Source: CAZJOD01 sp964547525
GTDB taxonomy: Bacteria; Bacillota; Clostridia; JAAYHZ01
Assembly (NCBI GenBank): GCA_964547525.1
Contig: CAZJOD010000094.1
Location: 1 to 15,137, forward strand
Reading direction: 5' to 3'
DNA length: 15,137 bases
Below are positions 1 to 7,668 of the stretch, one piece after another. The notes under the pieces were generated by a model. It was not told the origin of the DNA and did not search any database. It was given only the letters and a program-made list of their open reading frames with translations. The position numbers and the translations under genes were made by a program. Numbering within the stretch: the stretch's first letter is position 1; every line of letters starts with the position of its first letter.

Positions 1-219
1 TAATAACATGAATACATTTTCCGGAACATGAATAATAGACCCGTTGGAGATTACATCCTCGGTTCTTTTTCTGTTGGCACTTCTGTTACTTTTGTTCCGA
101 ACTATGATTCCGTAAGATGCTATAATAGTATTGTCCAATTTGGCAGGTTCAACCGTTTCTAGCCATTGATCCGCCAAAGTTCCGCCAATGGCTCCTGCTG
201 CAGCTCTAATTATACCCAT
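1..219 (-). CDS. SPFH-domain (YdjI-like) protein, N-terminal 73 residues only
   Basis: The reading frame begins at ATG 217-219 on the minus strand and runs off the left edge with no stop. The first residues (MGIIRAAAGAIGGTLADQWL) and the later DVISNGSIIHVPENVFMLL segment match the start of the SPFH/band-7 proteins related to Bacillus YdjI, often named 'virion core protein' in automatic annotation. In B. subtilis, YdjI belongs to a membrane-stress module that recruits the PspA homologue LiaH-like/PspA proteins; that role is family knowledge and is not shown here. A ribosome binding site (AAAGGAA) lies about 7 bases before the ATG, which fixes the start. It faces away from the rest of the window and has its own upstream region, so it is probably unrelated to the hydrolase operon. 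Family call is good; function is uncertain because most of the protein is outside the window. Confidence 0.8.
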   Translation of the reverse strand, partial: MGIIRAAAGAIGGTLADQWLETVEPAKLDNTIIASYGIIVRNKSNRSANRKRTEDVISNGSIIHVPENVFMLL

Positions 220-307
220 TTTTTAGTTCCTTTCAATTTTATTATATTTTCGTTTTTTGTGATAAGATATATATAAATTATGAAATATGACCTGATATCA
301 CAAAGAG

Positions 308-313
308 ATTATA
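308..313 (-). promoter_or_regulatory. Candidate -10 box for the SPFH gene
   Basis: Read on the minus strand, 308-313 is a perfect TATAAT, about 90 bases before the SPFH start codon. No convincing -35 hexamer sits 16-18 bases further upstream. An 8-bp palindrome (TGATATCA, 293-300) lies directly at the expected transcription start and could be an operator. The rest of 220-400 is very AT-rich and holds no visible gene. Confidence 0.35.
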
Positions 314-381
314 TCATAAAACGAATAATTTAATGATAAAATATATAGACATTAAACCACAATTTATAGATTTATATGAAT

Positions 382-429
382 AAAAAAACGCTTGCCACAA
401 AAGAAAGAAGGTTTTTCACCTTCTTTCTT
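382..429 (-). terminator. Hairpin terminator after the beta-helix lipoprotein gene
   Basis: Positions 401-411 and 419-429 are perfect 11-bp inverted repeats around a 7-base loop. On the minus strand the stem is followed by TTTG and, about ten bases later, by a run of seven T (382-388). The hairpin lies about 60 bases past the stop codon of the minus-strand gene ending at 488, where a terminator is expected. The T-run is offset from the stem, so efficiency is uncertain. Confidence 0.6.
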
Positions 430-487
430 CCAACCTATATTTAAGTGTTATGTTTAAGGTTTATATCGAGTTAATCGTTTTTAATCA

Positions 488-2101
488 TTATGAAATATTA
501 CCGTTAAGAAAATTATTAATTTTTAAAAGCTTTGAGTTATCATCTTGATTAATCTGCAGTTCATCTTTTGTTCCATATTCCGGAGCTGTTATGTTGTTAA
601 AAGTATAAATTGTCAAGCCGCTATTTAAATTTGATATTTCGACTAAGTTATTTTTAACCGGCTTTGTGAAGGTTACTTGATTAAAGGAAAATGTGAGTTT
701 ACTGTAATTATAAATTCTAAAGGGACTGTACTTCACATTTCCCGTGGCTGACATTTGATTACCGCTTATATCCAAAGATATATCGTATGAAGACGCCTTT
801 TCACCACGAGTAGAAAATCTTACAAGGTTACTTATGTTTCCGGCGTTAACTGTATTGTCTTTTATTTGTATATATCCGTTATTGTTTGAATGGTAAACAA
901 AAATCGGATAAGCGTCACCTTGTTCAAGCCCGAAATCTTTTATTATATTACCGGAAATTATATAGTTGTGTAAGGTTTTATCTTCTCCGGGTTCATATAC
1001 ACCTATTGTTATGCCACAAATCCAGGTATATGGTTCACCGATATCAAGTTTTGTTTTTTGCATACCTGTGACAATATTATTTCTAATTATGATATCCGCT
1101 GTGTTACGCCCTTCGGCATATATACCGTAAAGACGGTTTCCGTTACATATATTACCTTCTATGATCGCTTGGATACCTGCATGAAGGTCGATACCTTTTC
1201 TATAGTTATAATTTGCACGGTTTCCTATTATTTGAACATTTTTAGGGATTGCACCGCTTGAACCGGCGCACCCGTAACCTGTGCCACCGTCCGGTTGTGA
1301 ACCGTTATATTCCATATCACAGTCGATTATAGAAATCCCGTCTACATTCCCGTACAGAATCCCGGCAACACGGTTATGATGTAGGTAACACCCGTTTATG
1401 CGAATTCTCGCGGAATAAGCTACCTTTGACGCTCCTACAAATATGCCGTTTGCATTAAATCCGAAGATCTCTACGTTTTCTATTAACACATCGTAGTTTC
1501 TCATAAAATGAAGTCCACTTACTAAACCGTTGTATGATTGCCCGAATTCGGGAAAAAATTCTCCCTTATATTCCAGTTTCATATCTTTAAACACTATATT
1601 TTTAGTACCCGGTGCAAAGATGAACAGACTTGCGGTTGCAGCCGTATCACTACCTCTTTGTTCGTATTCATATATTATATGTGAATTTTTATTATTACCG
1701 CATATTGTTATATTACCGCTTCTTACAACCAAGTTTTTAGTTACTTTGTAAATCCCTGAAGGAAAGTAAACAGTTCCGCCGTCTGTTATATAATCCAAGG
1801 CGGCCTGTATGGCAGCCGTGTCATCCGTATTTCCATCACCTACTGCACCCTTTTCGAATACATTGATATACCTGTCTTTAATGTTTATTAAGCTTTCGAT
1901 ATCGTTAAACTCATTCTCTTTCATACCGCTTTCGCTCCCTTCATATGTAGTTATAACCTCTGTATTATATGATACATGGTTTCTGTCATTATCTGAAATA
2001 TCACTTTTCTCAACAGGAACTGTAACACATGAAACCATACAGAGTAAAATAATTAGGGTTATAACAGTGCAAAAATGTATCTTATAAAGTTTTCTATTCA
2101 T
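488..2101 (-). CDS. Lipoprotein with pectate-lyase-3-type parallel beta-helix
   Basis: A 537-residue protein with a lipoprotein signal: a short basic start (MNRK), a hydrophobic core at residues 10-23 and a lipobox ending in Cys25 (MVSC). A linker of about 50 polar residues follows. Residues 79-125 carry the pectate_lyase_3 signature (INVFEKGAVGDG...TDDTAAIQAALD...GGTVYFPSGIYKV), the usual N-terminal cap of right-handed beta-helix polysaccharide lyases and hydrolases. Residues about 165-430 show the short repeated coils of such a helix (many 'NI.I.GN' or 'I.IRNN' turns). It is probably anchored on the outer face of the membrane and binds or cleaves a polysaccharide; lyase versus hydrolase, and the substrate, cannot be told. 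The start is supported by GAGGT about 10 bases upstream. It lies 127 bases behind the M3 peptidase gene on the same strand, with no strong promoter between, so the two may be co-transcribed. Confidence 0.85.
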   Translation of the reverse strand: MNRKLYKIHFCTVITLIILLCMVSCVTVPVEKSDISDNDRNHVSYNTEVITTYEGSESGMKENEFNDIESLINIKDRYINVFEKGAVGDGNTDDTAAIQAALDYITDGGTVYFPSGIYKVTKNLVVRSGNITICGNNKNSHIIYEYEQRGSDTAATASLFIFAPGTKNIVFKDMKLEYKGEFFPEFGQSYNGLVSGLHFMRNYDVLIENVEIFGFNANGIFVGASKVAYSARIRINGCYLHHNRVAGILYGNVDGISIIDCDMEYNGSQPDGGTGYGCAGSSGAIPKNVQIIGNRANYNYRKGIDLHAGIQAIIEGNICNGNRLYGIYAEGRNTADIIIRNNIVTGMQKTKLDIGEPYTWICGITIGVYEPGEDKTLHNYIISGNIIKDFGLEQGDAYPIFVYHSNNNGYIQIKDNTVNAGNISNLVRFSTRGEKASSYDISLDISGNQMSATGNVKYSPFRIYNYSKLTFSFNQVTFTKPVKNNLVEISNLNSGLTIYTFNNITAPEYGTKDELQINQDDNSKLLKINNFLNGNIS

Positions 2102-2164
2102 TTATTGATTACCTCATATCATGTACTAAAAAAATTCTGTCTAAAGGTGTATCTGTATCGCATT

Positions 2165-2190
2165 CTTTTTATTGTATCTTTAATAAAAAG
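2165..2190. repeat. 9-bp perfect inverted repeat between peptidase and beta-helix genes
   Basis: CTTTTTATT (2165-2173) and AATAAAAAG (2182-2190) form a perfect 9-bp stem with an 8-base loop in the 127-base gap. It is almost all A:T and has no adjacent T-tract on the minus strand, so it would be a weak attenuator at best and may be only a by-product of AT-rich sequence. Confidence 0.3.
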
Positions 2191-2228
2191 CTAAAAGGAA
2201 CAGGTTTCATACAAGAAATAGTAATTGG

Positions 2229-3926
2229 TTATAACTTAGTATCGTCAATAGTTTCCAATAGGTGGTCAATCTCATGTATTACCTTTTTGAGACATCCTTC
2301 TTCAAAAGGTGATATTAAATTAGCCGTTTTTACTATTTGAGTAAAGCTCTGTGTCCCACCTATTTTACATATTTTTAAATAATCATCCCAAGCTTTCGAA
2401 TCGTTATCGATATGTATACGTTTCCAAAACTGAAAAGCACATACTTGCGCTAAAGTATAATCTATATAATAAAACGGAGTTTGAAAAATATGACCTTGTC
2501 TATACCACCATGTTCCTTTTTCGGCAAATTCATTACCGTCATAATCAATATGAGGCCGATACTGTTTCTCTAAAGTTCTCCAAGTTTTTTTCCTTTGTTC
2601 GGGTGTCATATTCGGGTTATGGTAAACTTCATGCTGGAAGTGATCCACCAGAACGCCGTATGGTATAAATTTCACCGATTCACTTAAATGTGAGTAACGA
2701 TATTTATCGGCTTTTTTACCGAAAAAATATTCCATATACGGCCAGGTGATGAACTCCATACTCATAGAATGTATTTCACAACTTTCATGTGTAGGCATTA
2801 ATACTTCGGGCAGGTTTATATTCCGTGATTGATAACCTTGAAAAGCATGGCCGGCTTCGTGTGTCAACACATCCACATCACTAGATGTTCCGTTAAAATT
2901 TGCGAATATAAAAGGTGATTTGGTATTAAACAAGAAAGTCATGTAACCTCCGCTTTCTTTCCCCGGTTTTGCTATCAAGTCCATTAGACCGTTGTCAAGC
3001 ATATGGTCGATAAATTCAGATGTCTCAGTCGAAAGTTCATGATACATTTTACGGCCCTTTTCAATTGTATCTTCATATGTGCCGACGGGAACGGCGTTTC
3101 CGTCTATAAAATGTAAATTTATATCATAATACTTTATTTTATCAACACCTATACGTTTAGCTTGCCGATTGTAAAGTTTGTTGGCAACCGGAACCACCTC
3201 ATTTAGAACTTGACGGCGAAATATTACAACCATTTTCTCATCGTAATCAAATCGGTTCATTCTTTTGTAACCCATCTCCACATAGTTTTTATATCCGAGT
3301 TTTCGGGCCATTTTATCGCGAATTTTAACGAGTTTGTCATATATGTCATCAAACTCGGATTCATGCTTTTTGAAGAAATCCCATTGTGCTTGTGTTGCCT
3401 CCATACGGATTTTTCTTTCCGGGCTTTCAGTGTAGGGTTTTAGTTGAGCAAGATTGAGTATTTTATCATCAAACGGTATACCGGCCGAAGCAATGATACG
3501 ATTGTATGAAGATACCAATTTATTTTCTTCTTGAAGATCATTGATTATTTTTTCATCAAATGTCATTAGCTTATTTTCAATTATTTTAAAATATGTATCA
3601 GGGAATACGGCTTTTAAATCTTTTAGGAAGGGACTTGATGATATTACTTTATAGTATTGTGTATTTAATTCCAGAAAATATGGTATGTATTCATCCCACC
3701 AATCATTTTCCCGATTGTAGAAGGTATCACTGTTATCGATGGAGTGTCTAATATCAGAAATGGTATTCATACTGTTTATATACAATACCATATTGATATA
3801 TTTATTAACGGCATCTAAAATTTCTTGCATATTCTCAGCGTTTTTTATTTGCCTCAAGAAATCTAAAGATTTAGTTTTAGTTTTCTCAAAGTCAGGGCGT
3901 TCATAAGGATACTCATTAAATTTCAT
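2229..3926 (-). CDS. M3-family oligoendopeptidase (PepF-like zinc peptidase)
   Basis: A 565-residue cytoplasmic metallopeptidase of the usual length for the 'M3 family oligoendopeptidase' branch related to PepF. The zinc motif HEAGH is at residues 356-360, within DVLTHEAGHAFQGYQSR. Glu384, in the conserved segment HESCEIHSMSMEF about 25 residues downstream, is the expected third zinc ligand. The C-terminal third carries the usual YRQGHIFQTPFYYIDYTLAQ segment of this family. Such enzymes trim short peptides inside the cell; no signal peptide is seen. The start is certain: GAGGTGATG (3932-3940) lies six bases upstream of the ATG. The gene diverges from the hydrolase operon across a 262-base intergenic region. 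Nothing in the sequence links its substrate to the neighbours, and it may be a housekeeping gene. Confidence 0.93.
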   Translation of the reverse strand: MKFNEYPYERPDFEKTKTKSLDFLRQIKNAENMQEILDAVNKYINMVLYINSMNTISDIRHSIDNSDTFYNRENDWWDEYIPYFLELNTQYYKVISSSPFLKDLKAVFPDTYFKIIENKLMTFDEKIINDLQEENKLVSSYNRIIASAGIPFDDKILNLAQLKPYTESPERKIRMEATQAQWDFFKKHESEFDDIYDKLVKIRDKMARKLGYKNYVEMGYKRMNRFDYDEKMVVIFRRQVLNEVVPVANKLYNRQAKRIGVDKIKYYDINLHFIDGNAVPVGTYEDTIEKGRKMYHELSTETSEFIDHMLDNGLMDLIAKPGKESGGYMTFLFNTKSPFIFANFNGTSSDVDVLTHEAGHAFQGYQSRNINLPEVLMPTHESCEIHSMSMEFITWPYMEYFFGKKADKYRYSHLSESVKFIPYGVLVDHFQHEVYHNPNMTPEQRKKTWRTLEKQYRPHIDYDGNEFAEKGTWWYRQGHIFQTPFYYIDYTLAQVCAFQFWKRIHIDNDSKAWDDYLKICKIGGTQSFTQIVKTANLISPFEEGCLKKVIHEIDHLLETIDDTKL

Positions 3927-3948
3927 ATATTCATCACCTCATTTACTT

Positions 3949-3954
3949 ATTATA
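3949..3954 (-). promoter_or_regulatory. Candidate -10 box for the M3 peptidase gene
   Basis: Minus-strand TATAAT at 3949-3954 lies just upstream of the ribosome binding site, giving a very short leader of about 15 bases. No good -35 hexamer is visible at the standard spacing, so this call rests on the -10 box alone. Confidence 0.35.
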
Positions 3955-4092
3955 CAGTAAAAATCTTGAAAGTGAAATAAAACTGTGACTATAAACACAA
4001 ATTATTACCTGACTTATATAATGATATGATTAGTATTTGTAAATATTTTAAGTAAAAATAAACTATCAGTCTGAATTTTTCTTTATACATGA

Positions 4093-4098
4093 TATAAT
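4093..4098 (+). promoter_or_regulatory. Candidate -10 box for the hydrolase operon
   Basis: A perfect TATAAT at 4093-4098 precedes the operon's first start codon by about 90 bases and sits in an AT-rich tract; the -35 region (around 4070-4075, TCTGAA) is poor. The transcript leader can fold in two mutually exclusive ways: AAGTAAA 4121-4127 with TTTACTT 4136-4142, or AAGAAG 4126-4131 with CTTCTT 4140-4145. No terminator or recognisable riboswitch is visible in 3955-4188. Confidence 0.4.
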
Positions 4099-4188
4099 TT
4101 TTCTAGAATATTTAACTTTTAAGTAAAGAAGAGGTTTTACTTCTTAAAGGCTTCATCCGTAACATGGGTGATAAGATGAGGTGATAAA

Positions 4189-6660
4189 ATGTATGATAAG
4201 CAAAACATAAAAAACTCTGAAAAAATTATTCGAGACATAGTACATGATGAGAAAAGTGATACTACTGATCATAACATAAGCAATTTTCCCAAGGTAGGGA
4301 TAGAATCATACGAGAGAAGGATAAATACCGTTATGAATGAACAGGGTAAGGTTTTTGCTGTTACCGGTCATGAACGGGATTGTAAGAGTAAAATTCTATT
4401 CCTATCAGGCGATCATACTTCTGAAAATATGTTATATGATATTTTGTATAATACAGAAGGTATAAGTGGTTTTCCTGATATCAGTTCGAAAAAGGGTCGG
4501 ACAGATATTGCGTGGTTAAAAAAAGAAGACACTTTATGGAAAATTGGGCACATTGGTGTTAGTGAGCATACATCGTTTGATTGTAAAGAGATTGTCAATG
4601 AAAAACCGGTTATCGAAGAAAAGAATCTATGTATGCATCCGTGTATAAGTCAAAAAGATGGAATTTTGTGGATTGTATGCAGTTTTTGGGATTGGGCTGA
4701 TCAATCGTTTAAAATACGGTTGGTAAAAAAAACTGAAAAGGAAACTCAATCTGTCATACTATCAACACCTGTGAGCCACTGTTTCAGACCATGTATCGTA
4801 TGTTCCGATAATTCAATTGCTATTACATGGGATTTTTATGATACACTTGCAAATAAATACGGTATAGAAATTAAGATTTTGGATGATTCTTTTAAAGAAA
4901 AGGCGAAAGGAAAGATAGTAAAAAATAAGCACGATTGTATGAATCCTGCTTTATCCACCGACGGAATCAATTTCTATATGGCGTTTATAATAATAGGAGA
5001 CGTCAGACACAAGGAGATGGGTATCATCGATCATGAAGTGTTCGCAGGTTTTGCATGTATTAAAAAAGAAGGCAATATAATAATGTGGAATGATCCTTCT
5101 ATTAATGATTATACCTGCGCTGCCGATCTGCGGGAAGGTTTGTTGGGAAAAGAGAGTTACTGTGGATATTATGGTTTGAGACGATTCCCCCGACCTGTTA
5201 TTCTATCAACGGGAGATGTATGGCTAGTATGGGAGATGATGTTTGAGAAAGGGTATGAAAATAGACACGAAATCAGTAGGTATAAATTAAAAAGTCATGC
5301 TGCCTGTGGTAGTTTAACAGGTAAAAAAATGAAAAAATCAGGTTGGAGTGAGCAGGTTATTCTTCACAACGGAGGGCTCAATTATGCTGTTCCGGCTTAT
5401 GTGTACGGAGAAGAAATACCTGTTGTGTATTTTGATCAATTAAGTGACAAGAAAAATCCTAAATTCAAAATAGAATTTATACAACCTGATAACGGTTTAC
5501 CATTCAAATTGGATTCAAAATACACAGCTTGGTGGGAACCTATCGATTTGATCGGAGGGATGACTCATGTTGATAATATGCAATATCAAACTAAATGTGG
5601 AGACAATACTTATAATCTATACTGGGCTGATACACATATTCATTCAATATTTAGTCCCGATGCGGAAGGAGAACCTGACGAAATTATATTTTATGCTAAG
5701 AATAAATCGAAGATACATGTTATGGCTATGGTAGATAACGACTTTTATCCGTTTTATGCTTACACAGGTATTAAGTGGGCAATACAATGTGCACTGGCTG
5801 AGATATTTACTAAAAAATCTGAGTTTATGGTATTTCCCGGTTATGAATATACATATCATAACAAAAGGTATGCAAACGGTTTTAACCATAGATATATATT
5901 ATTTTTAAAATATGATGAAGCGATCTGTCGAAGGATAGATCCGGGATCCGAGACCATTGAAGGCTTAATGGTACAATTAAAAAATTCGGATTCATTGGCG
6001 GTTGCTCATCATACAACCTGGGAATTAACAAATAGCGAAAATGACAGAAATGTTGAGATTTGTTCGTCTTGGCGTGTTTGTATGGAAGAATCCTTATTTG
6101 TGAAAAGAAAACTTGATGATCCTATACACTTCGGATTCATTGGATCAAGTGATACCCACAGGGCTTGTCCGGGTTTAGGGGGCGCTTTAACCGGAATTTA
6201 TGCAGAAGAATTAACTCCTCAGGCTATATTTGACGCTTATAGGAACCATAGAACATTCGTCACTCAAGGCTATAAAGTTATTATTGATTTTAAGATAAGC
6301 GACTTTTTTATAGGTCAAGAATGTATTATAGAAAAAGATCCTATTCTTATGATTAATGTGCAATCCCCTATAAAATTGGAATATGTGGAAGTTATAAAAG
6401 ACGGATATGTGTTAAAAAGATACGAGCCTTTAAATGAGTGCTTGAATGAAACATATTCGGATGATAATTGTGATGCAGGTATCCATTATTATTACTTACG
6501 TGTTAAAATGGAAGGGGATGAAGGGTTTAATTCGCCGGACGGAATAAAAGATGATGATTTTAAAATTTTTTACAACACCGGTAAGTATGCTCATAATTTT
6601 GCAAAAGCACAAGGGCCTTTTGCGTGGAGCACACCCATAAGAGTTAAAATTATCAAATAG
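4189..6660 (+). CDS. Beta-propeller-like / PHP-type (DUF3604-like) metallohydrolase
   Basis: An 823-residue protein without signal peptide, so probably cytoplasmic. Residues about 55-420 contain at least five, probably six, similar segments starting near residues 95, 150, 200, 252, 335 and 401. Each has a pattern of Pro, a hydrophobic residue, a short Gly/Asp turn and 'lW.vW' (for example HPCISQKDGILWIVCSF and RPVILSTGDVWLVWE), as in beta-propeller blades. Residues about 477-700 form a PHP-like metal site: HxH at 483/485, Asp516, Glu553, His567, His607-His608, and DTH at 655-657 in GSSDTHR. This resembles the DUF3604/CehA-McbA group of PHP hydrolases, some of which cleave carbamates or phosphoesters. 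The position where most PHP proteins have 'DH' reads Asp516-Asn517. A small beta-rich tail (about 705-823) follows. The start is fixed by GAGGTG (4178-4183). First gene of the operon. Substrate unknown. Confidence 0.8.
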   Translation: MYDKQNIKNSEKIIRDIVHDEKSDTTDHNISNFPKVGIESYERRINTVMNEQGKVFAVTGHERDCKSKILFLSGDHTSENMLYDILYNTEGISGFPDISSKKGRTDIAWLKKEDTLWKIGHIGVSEHTSFDCKEIVNEKPVIEEKNLCMHPCISQKDGILWIVCSFWDWADQSFKIRLVKKTEKETQSVILSTPVSHCFRPCIVCSDNSIAITWDFYDTLANKYGIEIKILDDSFKEKAKGKIVKNKHDCMNPALSTDGINFYMAFIIIGDVRHKEMGIIDHEVFAGFACIKKEGNIIMWNDPSINDYTCAADLREGLLGKESYCGYYGLRRFPRPVILSTGDVWLVWEMMFEKGYENRHEISRYKLKSHAACGSLTGKKMKKSGWSEQVILHNGGLNYAVPAYVYGEEIPVVYFDQLSDKKNPKFKIEFIQPDNGLPFKLDSKYTAWWEPIDLIGGMTHVDNMQYQTKCGDNTYNLYWADTHIHSIFSPDAEGEPDEIIFYAKNKSKIHVMAMVDNDFYPFYAYTGIKWAIQCALAEIFTKKSEFMVFPGYEYTYHNKRYANGFNHRYILFLKYDEAICRRIDPGSETIEGLMVQLKNSDSLAVAHHTTWELTNSENDRNVEICSSWRVCMEESLFVKRKLDDPIHFGFIGSSDTHRACPGLGGALTGIYAEELTPQAIFDAYRNHRTFVTQGYKVIIDFKISDFFIGQECIIEKDPILMINVQSPIKLEYVEVIKDGYVLKRYEPLNECLNETYSDDNCDAGIHYYYLRVKMEGDEGFNSPDGIKDDDFKIFYNTGKYAHNFAKAQGPFAWSTPIRVKIIK

Positions 6661-6726
6661 TATTGTTAAAGTAATGCTACTATAGGATAATAGGAAATAT
6701 AGAATATTTTAAGGAAGTGTTGATAT

Positions 6727-7611
6727 ATGAAAAAAATATGCATGCATGTTCACTCTCGATTGACAAAAGGAATTACATGGCAGCAGTTCGACGGGCTGAC
6801 ATATTCTACTCCCGATGAACTGAGGGAATTGTATAAGTATTTAAATGTTGAAAAAGGATTGCTTTTACCCGGGGTATCACCGGAGGGACGGCATTATTCG
6901 GTTAATAATGAAGAGGCATATAAAATTGTATGTGAAAATCCTGACCTTTATTATTGGTTCTGCGGTATAGATCCTCGTTGGGGAAACAACACCTCAAAAA
7001 GTGATCTGTCATATTTCATTAATTATTATAAACAGATGGGTGCAAAAGGAGTGGGTGAGGTTACGGCAAAATTACCTATTGACGATCCAAAGATGTATAA
7101 TTTATTTTATCACTGTGAGAAATGCGATATGCCCTTACTATTTCATATCGGTACGGAAGTAAGCCCCTATGGAATAATGGACGATTTAGGATTGCCTAAG
7201 CTGGAACAAGCGCTGAAGGATTTTCCAGGCCTGCATTTTATAGGCCATTCACAACCGTTTTGGGCTGAAATAAGTACCGATGTTAATGAAAAAAGCAGAA
7301 ACGGTTATCCGACAGGTAAGGTAACACCCGGACGTATTGTAGAGCTTATGCAAAAATATCCAAATTTAACTGCGGATTTATCCGGTGGAAGCGGTTATAA
7401 TGCAGTAACTCGCGATCCTGATTTCGGTTATAACTTCATTGAAGAGTTTCAAGATAAACTCTATTATGCTACTGACATTGCTCGTCCGGTTTTTCTGCCG
7501 TTTCTTAATTTGTCTTTTTGGTTGGATGAAGCTGTACAAACCGGTAAGATTTCAACAACTGCATATGAAAAGGTTGTGCGTTTAAACGCACTAAAAGTTT
7601 TAGAGAAATAG
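6727..7611 (+). CDS. Amidohydrolase (Amidohydro_2 family), Glu subtype
   Basis: A 294-residue TIM-barrel amidohydrolase that starts almost directly with its metal motif: His7-x-His9 on strand 1. Other likely metal or catalytic residues are Glu111 (KGVGEVTAKL), His140 (LLFHIG), His174 (FIGHSQPFW) and Asp250 (YATDIARP) at the end of strand 8. This is the full ligand set of the Amidohydro_2 family (PF04909), whose members hydrolyse amides and lactones or decarboxylate aromatic acids. The ligand at strand 4 is Glu here, unlike the Lys found in the second amidohydrolase of this cluster. Also family-like are the conserved segments CGIDPRWG (79-86) and LTADLSGGSGYNA (214-226). No signal peptide is seen. 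It starts 66 bases after the propeller/PHP gene with no terminator between; AAGGAAGTG lies upstream of the ATG. Reaction and substrate are not identifiable from sequence. Confidence 0.85.
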   Translation: MKKICMHVHSRLTKGITWQQFDGLTYSTPDELRELYKYLNVEKGLLLPGVSPEGRHYSVNNEEAYKIVCENPDLYYWFCGIDPRWGNNTSKSDLSYFINYYKQMGAKGVGEVTAKLPIDDPKMYNLFYHCEKCDMPLLFHIGTEVSPYGIMDDLGLPKLEQALKDFPGLHFIGHSQPFWAEISTDVNEKSRNGYPTGKVTPGRIVELMQKYPNLTADLSGGSGYNAVTRDPDFGYNFIEEFQDKLYYATDIARPVFLPFLNLSFWLDEAVQTGKISTTAYEKVVRLNALKVLEK

Positions 7612-7657
7612 ATGAGTTTGGTATAAACCGGATTCAAAAAAACCATGATTATTTTAT

Positions 7658-7664
7658 GGAGGAG
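7658..7664 (+). promoter_or_regulatory. Ribosome binding site that sets the deacetylase start
   Basis: GGAGGAG at 7658-7664 lies four bases before ATG 7669. The in-frame upstream ATG at 7645 has no ribosome binding site and would add eight residues (MIILWRRY) ahead of an otherwise standard lipoprotein signal peptide, so 7669 is preferred. Confidence 0.8.
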
Positions 7665-7668
7665 ATAC

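Noticed and set aside
886..1751. Several plus-strand open frames of 60-90 codons opposite the beta-helix gene
   Set aside because: They have no ribosome binding sites or recognisable domains and lie fully antisense to a well-supported gene; their sequences are low in the features of real proteins.
2351..3443. Plus-strand open frames opposite the M3 peptidase
   Set aside because: Antisense shadows of a conserved coding frame, with no family similarity and no ribosome binding sites.
4164..4184. Tiny open frame (ATG to TGA, six codons) overlapping the ribosome binding site of the first operon gene
   Set aside because: No ribosome binding site of its own and too short to judge; likely chance.
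7645..7668. Upstream in-frame ATG as the deacetylase start
   Set aside because: No ribosome binding site before it, and GGAGGAG at 7658-7664 points to ATG 7669, which also gives a standard lipoprotein signal peptide.
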